Position numbers and translations under genes: made by a program
Notes under the pieces: model-generated
Databases searched by the model: none
Seen by the model: the letters and a program-made list of their open reading frames with translations, nothing else
What the model was told of the DNA's origin: nothing
Shown: in pieces, positions 39,621-47,994 of the stretch
Layout: every line of letters starts with the position of its first letter
How positions within the stretch are numbered: position 1 is the stretch's first letter
IMG/VR virus record: IMGVR_UViG_3300025115_000247
Location: 1-50,695 of that record
Length of the DNA stretch: 50,695 nt
Strand: one strand, 5' to 3'
Source: a virus

Positions 39621-41360
39621 TTATAGTAATCTGTTTGGTATCTCGATGCCGTTTGACAAATCGTTAAATTTTTTCTTTCTGAGTTGTTTCTTTTTACGTT
39701 CAGCATACCAACGCTTTAATAATCCTGGAACAATGCCTTCTAAGTCGTAAGTAAAGATAGTGCCGTTACCACTAATGCACCAGTTTTTTCCACTATTAAA
39801 CACTAGTTCGTATACTTCACTAGCACGAAGAACAGTTGACTCGTTGCTGTTATTCCAGTCAATTGTAACTTCGACATCCGTTTTCCGTTCCATTACTGCG
39901 GTGTATTCAAGTGTACCAAAAAGTCCGTCCCATGCTTCTGCAAAGGAGTACCCCTTCATCATACGCTTGCCTACACGTTTGTCCTTCATCTTCTCATTGA
40001 TATAACTGTCTGTCATAATTGGACGCAGTTGGCCAATGATTGTTTCCGGACCCATATTTAATGCACGAATAGTAGACGGGTATAGAGAGTTAATGTCAAT
40101 TGCACCGATCCATTTATGCATACCTGCTTTTGGTACTGCTACATATGCACCTGCTGCTTGTTCGTCGTTGAACAAGTTGGTATCGTCATCTTCAATACCC
40201 CACATTGCTCGTTCAGCAGCTAAGTCGTCATCCTCTAAGATATCAACGTCGGATCCATCACCTTTGTGTTTTCTGGACGGAACGATCATACCACGACGGT
40301 GGGATTCTAAAATAATTGCTTGCTCAGTGACCGCCACTGCACCCATAGTTGTAGGAAGCAAAACGCCGTTATCATGGGCAAGTTCGTTAGCTAAGTCTAA
40401 AAATTTTAGCTTTGCATCTAGTTTCGCAAGAAGGACGGTGTCTTGTCGATTATACAGCACAAACTTTTCGAAGTCGTTGTTATATAACTGGTCAAGCGTT
40501 CCTTCATACGCAACTTTCTTTTCTCCAAGCTCGTATTCAGAAATAGCGTCTAACGAGTAGCTATGACGCTCTTCATATGTGTACTTGCGGTATAGTTGCA
40601 TGTAGTCGAGATGTACGCGACCAACTAAATCGAAGGTCATCTGTTCAGCACCGTACCGTTCAAATAGACGCTTCTTTGGGTATTGATTCCACAAACAGAA
40701 GCGACGAGTATCGTCCTTAGACATCACGGTAGTAATACGCATTACAGTATACGGGATGTCGAAACCTTCACTGTTCCACCCGCTTAACACATCTGCGTCG
40801 TCAATTAAGTCAAGGAACATTTCTAGCATCTGCACTTCTGTTTCACACAAAACTGTGTTCTCGAATCCAGAGCAAATTTTCTGTGCAGTCTCAGGGTGTA
40901 ATCCTTTTGGTGCCATTACTAATGTAACAAGTTGGCTACCTTCAGGCATCCAATCTAAAAACACTGAGATAGCAGTAATCGAATTAAACGGATCCTCTGC
41001 CGAAGCAAAACCTCGGTCTGGGTGGAAATCGGTCTCAATGTCGAAGAATGCTGTTTGTAGTTTAGGTGACTTTTTACCTTTGTAATACTCTTCTAAGCAT
41101 CTGAATACTGGTTTAATATCGCTTTCCCATATCTTATCTCTACTGTAGAAACGAATTTCTTTAGCAAATTCTTTGTAACTGTTGGTAGAGAATTTAGATA
41201 CTGGGGTATCGTAAATAGTGCGATGCTTCCCTTTTTTGTCGTCGTAGTAAAAGGTATAATTAGCGGGGTACTCTACGAACTTACGCTCGCCTTCCGGTGT
41301 TCTTTCAACAACAAAAATCTTATCGTTGTCTTTGTCTAACAGTGCATCAACGTAACCTAT
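39621..41360 (-). CDS. gp43: DNA polymerase gp43 N-terminal part with a non-standard start codon
   Basis: About 579 residues. IGYVDALLDKDNDKIFVVER starts the protein, LQTAFFDIETDFHPDRGF is the Exo I motif, DVLSGWNSEGFDIPYTVMR Exo II, and IGAIDINSLYPSTIRALNMG polymerase motif A. The open frame starts after TAA at 41384-41382 and has no ATG, GTG or TTG until 40964, beyond Exo I. Upstream GGAG (41371-41368) points to ATA at 41360 or ATC at 41363 as start. The protein stops after RKKKFNDLS plus a short unrelated tail, where the endonuclease gene interrupts it. Confidence 0.9.
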   Translation of the reverse strand: MGYVDALLDKDNDKIFVVERTPEGERKFVEYPANYTFYYDDKKGKHRTIYDTPVSKFSTNSYKEFAKEIRFYSRDKIWESDIKPVFRCLEEYYKGKKSPKLQTAFFDIETDFHPDRGFASAEDPFNSITAISVFLDWMPEGSQLVTLVMAPKGLHPETAQKICSGFENTVLCETEVQMLEMFLDLIDDADVLSGWNSEGFDIPYTVMRITTVMSKDDTRRFCLWNQYPKKRLFERYGAEQMTFDLVGRVHLDYMQLYRKYTYEERHSYSLDAISEYELGEKKVAYEGTLDQLYNNDFEKFVLYNRQDTVLLAKLDAKLKFLDLANELAHDNGVLLPTTMGAVAVTEQAIILESHRRGMIVPSRKHKGDGSDVDILEDDDLAAERAMWGIEDDDTNLFNDEQAAGAYVAVPKAGMHKWIGAIDINSLYPSTIRALNMGPETIIGQLRPIMTDSYINEKMKDKRVGKRMMKGYSFAEAWDGLFGTLEYTAVMERKTDVEVTIDWNNSNESTVLRASEVYELVFNSGKNWCISGNGTIFTYDLEGIVPGLLKRWYAERKKKQLRKKKFNDLSNGIEIPNRLL

Positions 41361-41397
41361 GATAGATCTCCCGAAAATTAATTAATGAATTGGATTA

Positions 41398-41988
41398 TTA
41401 TAAACATGGATAATCGCTTACTGGAAAAAGGTCTGACATATTTTTAATGGCAAATTGTAAGGTGTCACGATCTAACTCGACATCATTTTGTGCATATCGA
41501 TGGTAAAGATATTGGTAGTTTGTTACAAAACTTGAGTACATGTTAGATTCTTCTCGTTTTGTGGCAGATAAATCTATTTTTGTGTTCATACCAAATCTTA
41601 GAGATACATAGCTAGGATCTGTTATCATTGATTCGTATTCGATTTCTACTAGATTAGATTTAGTTGTTCTTATTAAGTGGTTGAACGCTTTGCTATAAAT
41701 AATAAAATTATCAAATTCAACGTCGGATATTGTTATTGGTCCTGAGCTCATCTGATGTTTTTTTACTATTGTGCTAATTGCTACTGAAAATAAATCTTTC
41801 CTATAACTTAAGACGTTAATGCAATTTTCTTTATTAAACAATGGGTTGTGTGCGTGGATCACTGAAGGCCACGTGTGGACCTCTTTAGTTAAAACCAGTG
41901 GCCATTCAAACCATTTTGCAAGATTGGCGCATAATAAGTGCGAGCCGGTTCGTCCATGAGTAAAAACTACTACACCAGATAAATTCAC
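41398..41988 (-). CDS. sulfotransferase-like protein
   Basis: 196 residues. VVVFTHGRTGSHLLCANLAK matches the PAPS 5'-phosphosulfate loop (R-[ST]-G-S-T/H) of sulfotransferases, and INVLSYRKDLFSVAISTIVK the 3'-phosphate-binding strand and helix. Short but with both key motifs; might alternatively be a P-loop relative. Sulfation of a glycan or of a phage component is possible. ATGA overlap with the DsbA-like gene. Confidence 0.7.
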   Translation of the reverse strand: MNLSGVVVFTHGRTGSHLLCANLAKWFEWPLVLTKEVHTWPSVIHAHNPLFNKENCINVLSYRKDLFSVAISTIVKKHQMSSGPITISDVEFDNFIIYSKAFNHLIRTTKSNLVEIEYESMITDPSYVSLRFGMNTKIDLSATKREESNMYSSFVTNYQYLYHRYAQNDVELDRDTLQFAIKNMSDLFPVSDYPCL

Positions 41989-42245
41989 AGTGTCTTGCCA
42001 ACAGTTTCGAGGATATCCTCAAGAAGTTCGTGGTCTTTACTAAGCTCAGTAAATTTTGATTTTTGTGCTACTTTAATAGCTTTTTTAAGAACGGCTGGCT
42101 TAATTTCCATTTCTTCAGCAACTGCTTTAATAGTGTCGTTTAAACCAGCAGACAAATCCTCAACTTCTTGCATAATGTTGATGCCTTCGTTGATAATTTG
42201 ATTGAGTTTGTTCTTTTGTTCGAGCGAAAACATTCGGCTTGCCAT
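41985..42245 (-). CDS. dsbA: DsbA-like dsDNA-binding late transcription protein
   Basis: 86 residues, highly helical: MFSLEQKNKLNQIINEGINI, DLSAGLNDTIKAVAEEMEIK and PAVLKKAIKVAQKSKF. The size and pattern fit T4 DsbA, a small double-stranded DNA-binding protein that affects late transcription. AGGAG precedes the ATG, below a sigma70 promoter. Confidence 0.78.
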   Translation of the reverse strand: MASRMFSLEQKNKLNQIINEGINIMQEVEDLSAGLNDTIKAVAEEMEIKPAVLKKAIKVAQKSKFTELSKDHELLEDILETVGKTL

Positions 42246-42270
42246 GCGATTCTCCTAAGTAATAACAGTA

Positions 42271-42299
42271 ATTATACTGATTTACTAGGTAGTTGTAAA
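42271..42299 (-). promoter_or_regulatory. sigma70-type promoter of the DsbA-like gene
   Basis: TTTACA (42299-42294), 17-base spacer, TATAAT (42276-42271) on the minus strand, inside the 3' end of the SGNH gene. Confidence 0.75.
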
Positions 42300-43015
42300 T
42301 ATTGTTCGAACATTTTATTAGCAATAGCCATCTGGTTTTGCAACCCCCAATGATGGTCTCTTGCATAATTGTCGCAGATATAATATTTTTGGCAAAACTC
42401 TTCGTTTGTAAGTGTAACTAGAGGTATATCCCTTGACTTAGCGATTTCATTTAAGAGAATTGCATTCTTTTGGAAAAGGTACTGGTGATATGTGTTGTCT
42501 GCTAAACATTTAGGATATTCTTTGTCGGAGGGCATGTAATGGTTTCTTGGATTATACTCAGTTGGGAATTCAACTCTTCCAATCGGCGGCCAAAATACTG
42601 CAATTAAATTGGGCTTAAACACATCAATTGTTCTGTAAATTGATCGTACTGTGTAGTCCGGACTTTGTCCTCCGAGGGCAATGTTGTAAAGAACAGAATT
42701 CGGAATCATCTCAGCAAATTTAACAGGCCATGTGTCTTCTAATCTGTTACCTATACCAAATGTGTGACTGCATCCAGATACCAAGATTTTAAACTTAGTT
42801 GCATCTTCATCTAATTTAGAAAAACTTTTGCTTCGAAACCCGTACTCGTTTAAGATGTATGTTATCGAATTCTCGTCGTACCCACGAGCGTTTGCTTCAG
42901 CTTTATGCTGATTATATTCTTGTTCAGAATCTGATCCTAACCAGCGTTTGGTTGAGTGAGGTTGATGATTGTGCAACACCTCAGTTGCGTGAAATAAACC
43001 TTTAGTCCAGTGCAT
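42272..43015 (-). CDS. SGNH-hydrolase-like protein (3 of 3)
   Basis: 247 residues. FKILVSGCSHTFGIGNRLED carries the block I Ser, NIALGGQSPDYTVRSIY block II, FWPPIGRVEF block III-like, and DHHWGLQNQMAIANKMFEQY the terminal D-x2-H. This is the most canonical of the three SGNH-like proteins. AGGA eight bases upstream of the ATG. It could deacetylate or deacylate surface glycans. Confidence 0.75.
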   Translation of the reverse strand: MHWTKGLFHATEVLHNHQPHSTKRWLGSDSEQEYNQHKAEANARGYDENSITYILNEYGFRSKSFSKLDEDATKFKILVSGCSHTFGIGNRLEDTWPVKFAEMIPNSVLYNIALGGQSPDYTVRSIYRTIDVFKPNLIAVFWPPIGRVEFPTEYNPRNHYMPSDKEYPKCLADNTYHQYLFQKNAILLNEIAKSRDIPLVTLTNEEFCQKYYICDNYARDHHWGLQNQMAIANKMFEQYLQLPSKSV

Positions 43016-43023
43016 ATAGAAAT

Positions 43024-43076
43024 CCTATCATTTTATTTAAGCTCGGTAGCGAATCTCACTTAAAAAGGCTGATAGG
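43024..43076 (-). promoter_or_regulatory. nested stem in the 98-base intergenic gap
   Basis: CCTATCA (43024-43030) pairs with TGATAGG (43070-43076) and encloses TTTAAG (43036-43041)/CTTAAA (43059-43064). A perfect AGGAGG lies at 43084-43079 with no usable start codon after it. No U-run follows. Possibly an RNA processing or stability element between the capsid block and the SGNH gene. Confidence 0.4.
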
Positions 43077-43113
43077 CACCTCCTCGTAACCATAACGGTC
43101 CCGGTTAGAGTTC

Positions 43114-43491
43114 TTATTCGTCCTCAAGCATCCTGCGTAATGATGCTAACGACCCTGGCTGATTGGTGTCTTCAATCCATGCTTCTAAGTGTGGCATTAA
43201 ATACGACTTTAGCTGCCCAGAGAACGGTCCGGAAACGTTACGACCTAGGCGTGCAAGATATCTTGCCTTGTCGATGGCTTCCCATAAATGTGACTCGAGA
43301 GCTTCAAGGTACTCATGTATTTCGCTAAGATCGGGTTGATCTAACATGCCTGGGCCATCGAACTCTGCTTCGTCAATGTTGATCTCTTCTGGTGGTGCCG
43401 ATAGTTGATCCTGGGCTAATAAATCTGGATTCTTAAAGAAGTCAGACTCAGTTACGATGTCTGCATATTTACGGATTAATTGGGTGCTCAT
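43114..43491 (-). CDS. hypothetical protein with a CTS-like N-terminus, 125 aa
   Basis: MSTQLIRKYADIVTESDFF has a short amphipathic leader ending VTE, close to a T4 gp21 cleavage site. Then an acidic region and LEALESHLWEAIDKARYLAR, PHLEAWIEDTN. Helical; likely an internal head or assembly protein by analogy with its neighbours. Overlaps the next gene by 4 bases. Confidence 0.6.
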   Translation of the reverse strand: MSTQLIRKYADIVTESDFFKNPDLLAQDQLSAPPEEINIDEAEFDGPGMLDQPDLSEIHEYLEALESHLWEAIDKARYLARLGRNVSGPFSGQLKSYLMPHLEAWIEDTNQPGSLASLRRMLEDE

Positions 43492-44324
43492 ATTAGTTCT
43501 TCCTGGTTAGTAGTTTTTGGTTTCTTTTTAAATTCGTTTGGCGGAATATCTACATATATCTCGCTTGGTCTCACTGCAATCTTAGATTCGCCTTTAAAAA
43601 AGTCTGGTACTGCTTGATGATTTCCGATTGGGGTTTTTAGTTGTACGTGTACCAACCCCGACTCACCGACTCTGAGTACTTTAGCGGATTTAGCGATGTG
43701 TGGATATTCTGGAACAATAACCCATACATGCCGTCCGATAAGTTCGTTTAAGTTAACCCCTGGATTAAGTTTCTTTTCGGCGGCTGACAGCTTTGTGCCT
43801 TTAGCTTCAAACGCAAAGAGGTGTGATGTGACTGACTTCTTTGGACTAATAACTTTAATTACTGCTAAACCTAATTTATCAGCGATTCTCTGAGCAGATT
43901 GTAAGTCATTAGTAGCGTAGTGCCGCCTTGACCTATCATCTTCATCTTTTGTTGGATCAACTACTTCGTAGTGTTCGGGCCGGAGTGAATTTGCTCTAAA
44001 TTCATCCGGGGAACTTTCAGCTAATCCCAATGCACCATACCCAGCTGCTGATAAAACATATTCGATATCACGGACAAATTCTTTGTTAAAATCTTCGATG
44101 TACCAGTCGTGTGTTACTTTGTTATGGTGTAAGGGAACATGATGGAATCTCGCAAGAAATTCTACTTTCTTTTGGAACCGAGGGGGGAAGTGTGGGAGTA
44201 TGTAAAACTCACCGGTATCGTTTGGGTCAATGTGTTGAACAATCTCAGGATGAGTACCGGGCTTATTAAACCCGTGTACTGTTTGTTCGTCTACTGCGCT
44301 CTCAAATAAATCAACAACAAACAT
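43488..44324 (-). CDS. hypothetical protein with a CTS-like N-terminus, 278 aa
   Basis: The leader MFVVDLFESAVDE contains LFE, which fits the T4 prohead protease rule (L/I-x-E). Then EFYILPHFPPRFQKKVEFLA, VTHDWYIEDFNKEFV, and a C-terminal beta domain GRHVWVIVPEYPHIAKSAKV. Unrecognised. Its proposed role inside the capsid is inference from the leader and neighbours. Confidence 0.6.
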   Translation of the reverse strand: MFVVDLFESAVDEQTVHGFNKPGTHPEIVQHIDPNDTGEFYILPHFPPRFQKKVEFLARFHHVPLHHNKVTHDWYIEDFNKEFVRDIEYVLSAAGYGALGLAESSPDEFRANSLRPEHYEVVDPTKDEDDRSRRHYATNDLQSAQRIADKLGLAVIKVISPKKSVTSHLFAFEAKGTKLSAAEKKLNPGVNLNELIGRHVWVIVPEYPHIAKSAKVLRVGESGLVHVQLKTPIGNHQAVPDFFKGESKIAVRPSEIYVDIPPNEFKKKPKTTNQEELI

Positions 44325-44334
44325 TATTGTTTCC

Positions 44335-46146
44335 TTACAGCGAGATTTTCTGTAACAACTGTTTCATTTGGTTAGCAACTGATGGATCTTGCATTGCTTT
44401 ACCAAATTTAGCTAGTGTGTCATCTGTTTGTTGGTTAGCATTATTTGTGCTACCCATTGGTTGTTTTTGCTGATTCTGTGTATCTTGCGACAGTTGTTCG
44501 GGGGTTTGTGGATTACTGCCCATTGGTTGAGACGACTGAGGATTCACAGCACCGTATTCTTCAACTGGTTGTCTTTTTGTAAAATCTTGAGCTGCTTGGT
44601 CAGCGCGACTGCAAATTCTATCTGACTCAGATCTCGCCATCTTGTCTCTGAACTGTCGACTCTCTCTTTCCTTCATTTTTAAGTGGACATCCATTGGGAT
44701 ATCTGGATCGCCTTCTGAGATAAAATCGCTTTCGATGTCGTCTTCTTTTCTTGTACGATACGCAGGAATTTTAACATGTTCTGGACTATGCATTTTGTTT
44801 AGTGCACGACCAAAACCTTGACGTGACGCAGGATCTGAGTTAATGCGATCGGGATCAAGTCGGTCAACATATTTAGATAACGCTTCGTGTGATAGTTCGC
44901 CGATCTGTTCTTCGTTCATAGCAGCAAAGTCGGATTGATCAACATACATGTCGGTGTCACGATTGTAATACTGACCTTGTCTTGGATCGTAGTATAATAC
45001 TTGTCCGTTCTTTTGGCGGAATGGACCTTCTAAACCTTCGCCCGACATATCGGTGTAGCGTTCGCGGTTAATTGATGGAACAACCCCTTTACTGCGAACC
45101 TGATCCCATAATTCACGATTTGGTGACTTGCCCATTGCTTCGACAATATAGTTTTCCCACTCACGTTTCATTGCTTCTGTAAAGTCTAACGGTTCTTTAT
45201 CCATATCCCCAAAGTCGAGGTTTGTCATGTCTAAGTTCTTTGGGTCTGCTGCGTCTTCTTCTACGCTATAGTCACCCATCTCTCCTTTACGCATTGCTCT
45301 ATCTGTATAGTCATCATCTACTGGGCCAGCACCAAGTTGGCGTTCAACATCATTAACCATAGCACTAACGTCGCTGCTGCCTAATTCGTCAATACCTTCG
45401 TGGAAAGACGCTACTTGGTCAACTGCATCCATAACAGCGTCAAGCCCGTATGTTTTAATAAGATCAAGGCGCTGACGTTGAATTCGATAAGAGATCGCTC
45501 CTACTAACTCATCAGCACTCATTCCACCTGATCCAAATCCGTTTTCTTCGTCTACACGATTTTCAATGTCGGATAATTTTTGTAGTGTCTTGCGATCGTA
45601 GTCTGGGTGGGCCCAACCGTGTCCCATGTGTTCCCATTCGCTGCGACCATCTGGCATAGTGTTATCTACTTTTTCTTGGCAATACCGGTCGTAAGCCTCG
45701 TCTGGATCACGAGCTTCATCTGCACGTTTGCCGAAAGTGTTGTGTACTAACTTATCTAACTCTGTGTGGAATTCGGTCTCTTCGTCTTTAGAAATACCGT
45801 CGTCTCCTTCTGGTAATGTGCCGACTGGTCCGTGTTTTCCTAACGATCCTTTAATTGCACCCTTTAAGTTGTTTGCAGCATTCTTAGGTTGTAACGGTGT
45901 ACCTTTAGTTGATAGCTTAGTTTGATCTCTTTTTGCTAACGGATCGTCATAATCACGATATTTGTCAACTGGTACTTTTCTTTCGTCACCGTAATCGTTT
46001 ACGGTGTCAAATGTGCCGCCAACCGGCCCAACACCCAACGAGTGTTTTTGTCCTGGTGCATGTCCAGAAGCACGAACGCCTTGCCGCCATTTTGCGCCTG
46101 GCCCATCTTCGTTTAATATTTCTAAGTATTTTTTAATATCGCTCAT
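44335..46146 (-). CDS. large acidic hypothetical with a CTS-like N-terminus, 603 aa
   Basis: MSDIKKYLEILNEDGPGAKW, with LNE a candidate cleavage site, is followed by Gly/Lys-rich then very acidic, low-complexity sequence. Residues near 370-405 hold the LEGPFRQKNGQVLYYDPRQG module shared with the 70-aa protein at 10.8 kb. The C-terminus is Gln/Asn-rich (SQDTQNQQKQPMGSTNNANQ). Overall like a scaffold or internal head protein. No enzyme domain seen. Confidence 0.6.
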   Translation of the reverse strand: MSDIKKYLEILNEDGPGAKWRQGVRASGHAPGQKHSLGVGPVGGTFDTVNDYGDERKVPVDKYRDYDDPLAKRDQTKLSTKGTPLQPKNAANNLKGAIKGSLGKHGPVGTLPEGDDGISKDEETEFHTELDKLVHNTFGKRADEARDPDEAYDRYCQEKVDNTMPDGRSEWEHMGHGWAHPDYDRKTLQKLSDIENRVDEENGFGSGGMSADELVGAISYRIQRQRLDLIKTYGLDAVMDAVDQVASFHEGIDELGSSDVSAMVNDVERQLGAGPVDDDYTDRAMRKGEMGDYSVEEDAADPKNLDMTNLDFGDMDKEPLDFTEAMKREWENYIVEAMGKSPNRELWDQVRSKGVVPSINRERYTDMSGEGLEGPFRQKNGQVLYYDPRQGQYYNRDTDMYVDQSDFAAMNEEQIGELSHEALSKYVDRLDPDRINSDPASRQGFGRALNKMHSPEHVKIPAYRTRKEDDIESDFISEGDPDIPMDVHLKMKERESRQFRDKMARSESDRICSRADQAAQDFTKRQPVEEYGAVNPQSSQPMGSNPQTPEQLSQDTQNQQKQPMGSTNNANQQTDDTLAKFGKAMQDPSVANQMKQLLQKISL

Positions 46147-46149
46147 AAT

Positions 46150-47694
46150 TTATCCGATCTGTACTTCTAATTTCTGTGGGTTTGCTGGGTTACGGTACAC
46201 TAAGTGACGAGTAGTTGTTTCAGTTGGATCACTTACTCCTAAATCGTCTTCTGGGTTAACTTGTGACATAACTTCGCATTTAACTGCTCTAACTTGAACT
46301 CCGTCTATAGTTATAAGTCCGGTTTTGTAAGAAATAAAGTGATCTGCTTCGCCGATGCCACCTTGTTCACGAATTGCATCCATTACGTCCCACTGGTCTA
46401 CTGGCTCTGTACGTAATTCTGCTAACTTAGATTCTTTGCTTTTTGCGTATCTGTCAGCTGCTCTTGTTTTTGCTTTTACAGCAGGATCATCTGACCCGCC
46501 AACTTTGTAAGAGCGAACTGGCTTCATTGGAGCTTCGGTTAGTGAGTCAAAATCTACACCTAACTCTTTGGCTTTGCGACGAATGTCGCGGGTTACGTCT
46601 GCCATTATATCAGTAACTCTACCGTAACCAGAAAATCCTTGTTGCATACGTATACGGTGTCCGATTTCTTTTTCTACCTTGTCGGCAAATTTTGTAGCCG
46701 AAATTAACTGATCAACGGTGTTACAAGATTGTATCACTTTTGCTAATTTAGCGAGTAACGCGGCGTTGGAATCAGTAGTGGGTCTTAAATTATCTGCTAC
46801 CGGAGCTTCAGCGATACGAGTAGTTCCTGTTGACTCTTGCACTTGTTCTTTAGTCCATGTTGCAGGAGCAGAGACCATTTTTAGATTACCGTTATCACCC
46901 TCAATAATCCACTTCTTGCGGGATAGTTTGCTTTCGTTACTAACCTGATTGAATTCCCTTTGGCTTAACCAGTTAAGAACCTCATCGTGCGACATATCGT
47001 CAAATGTTTTAACTGTCTCGAACGATCCTTGTGCGTTCTGTACTGATTTAGTTAGTTGATAGTAATAGTCTGCTTCTTGCCAAAGGGTATATGTTTGCCC
47101 ATCTTTAGCAAACTTACCCATATAGTGGTTTGCCGATTCAGTAACTGGTTTCTTAGATGCTTTTTTTCTTTTTTGTAGTTCTTTATGAGCTAAACGAAGC
47201 TGTTGTGCAAAAGGTGGGCTTGGATATTCGCCATCTTTGTGCTGATCCCAGAACTTTTGTAGCTTTTCAGTTGACCAGGTTGAATATCCTTCGGTAACTG
47301 GTTTCTTTTCTTCTTGCTTCTTCTTTTTAATATTGTCTACCGCTTTCTTACCAGCTTTGTTTAGTGCAGTAGTGCCTCGTGGTGCTGATTTGGCACCTTC
47401 TTTAACTTTTTCCTGAGCTGTAAAAAATTCATCGTCTTCAAGCTCATCTTTTGCTATTTTTTGTGCAACTTTACTGCGTTTAACACCTTGCCCTGCTGCA
47501 CCAAGTTCATAATTCTTATATTCCCAAGTGCCAGGAGTATATGGGTTAGGTTTATTGCGACTAATTTCTTCTTTAACACGTTTCTTTTTATTTCTTCGTT
47601 GCGGTTCTGCAAATAAGTTTTGTACAGGCGCCGCAGCAATAGAACTTGAACAAGTTCCGCCGTCGTCTTCTGATATAATACTGTTGATTTTCAT
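46150..47694 (-). CDS. hypothetical with a CTS-like N-terminus, 514 aa
   Basis: MKINSIISEDDGGTCSSSIA: ISE is a candidate gp21-type site. A basic segment (QRRNKKKRVKEE) and Lys-rich low-complexity regions follow, then small repeats around WSTEKLQKFWDQHKDG and TLWQEADYYYQLTKS. C-terminal HFISYKTGLITIDGVQVRAV. The MK-IsxIIsEDDGGT start is a pattern I recall in T4-like marine phages. Probably virion-internal, not certain. Confidence 0.6.
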   Translation of the reverse strand: MKINSIISEDDGGTCSSSIAAAPVQNLFAEPQRRNKKKRVKEEISRNKPNPYTPGTWEYKNYELGAAGQGVKRSKVAQKIAKDELEDDEFFTAQEKVKEGAKSAPRGTTALNKAGKKAVDNIKKKKQEEKKPVTEGYSTWSTEKLQKFWDQHKDGEYPSPPFAQQLRLAHKELQKRKKASKKPVTESANHYMGKFAKDGQTYTLWQEADYYYQLTKSVQNAQGSFETVKTFDDMSHDEVLNWLSQREFNQVSNESKLSRKKWIIEGDNGNLKMVSAPATWTKEQVQESTGTTRIAEAPVADNLRPTTDSNAALLAKLAKVIQSCNTVDQLISATKFADKVEKEIGHRIRMQQGFSGYGRVTDIMADVTRDIRRKAKELGVDFDSLTEAPMKPVRSYKVGGSDDPAVKAKTRAADRYAKSKESKLAELRTEPVDQWDVMDAIREQGGIGEADHFISYKTGLITIDGVQVRAVKCEVMSQVNPEDDLGVSDPTETTTRHLVYRNPANPQKLEVQIG

Positions 47695-47721
47695 AGCAAG
47701 TCCATATATTAGTATATTTAT

Positions 47722-47994
47722 TTAAATTATAAATTGCGGTCCTGTTACCGGAACACCGTTTATTCTTATATTCTTTAACTCAAAGTCACCGGGCGGTTTT
47801 ACTAACTCTATTGTCACATTGTGTGCGCCTTCACGTATATCAGCTACAATTTCTTCATCTATGCAATGCACCTTATTATCCCAAATAAATGTACGTTCGG
47901 TCAATAAGGTGTTATTTAAGTATAACCTGTATGCAGGACTAAATGTGCTATCAGTGCAATGCACTTCGACATTTATTTTAGTTGTGTTCTGCAT
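47722..47994 (-). CDS. small beta-sandwich (carbohydrate-binding-like) protein, 90 aa
   Basis: TKINVEVHCTDSTFSPAYRL, YLNNTLLTERTFIWD, and REGAHNVTIELVKPPGDFEL with KNIRINGVPV resemble Ca-dependent xylan-binding-type modules (ligand strand, G-x-H-x-v-x-i). Related in style to the 148-aa protein at 49.5 kb. May decorate the virion or a fibre. Overlaps the upstream gene end. Confidence 0.62.
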   Translation of the reverse strand: MQNTTKINVEVHCTDSTFSPAYRLYLNNTLLTERTFIWDNKVHCIDEEIVADIREGAHNVTIELVKPPGDFELKNIRINGVPVTGPQFII

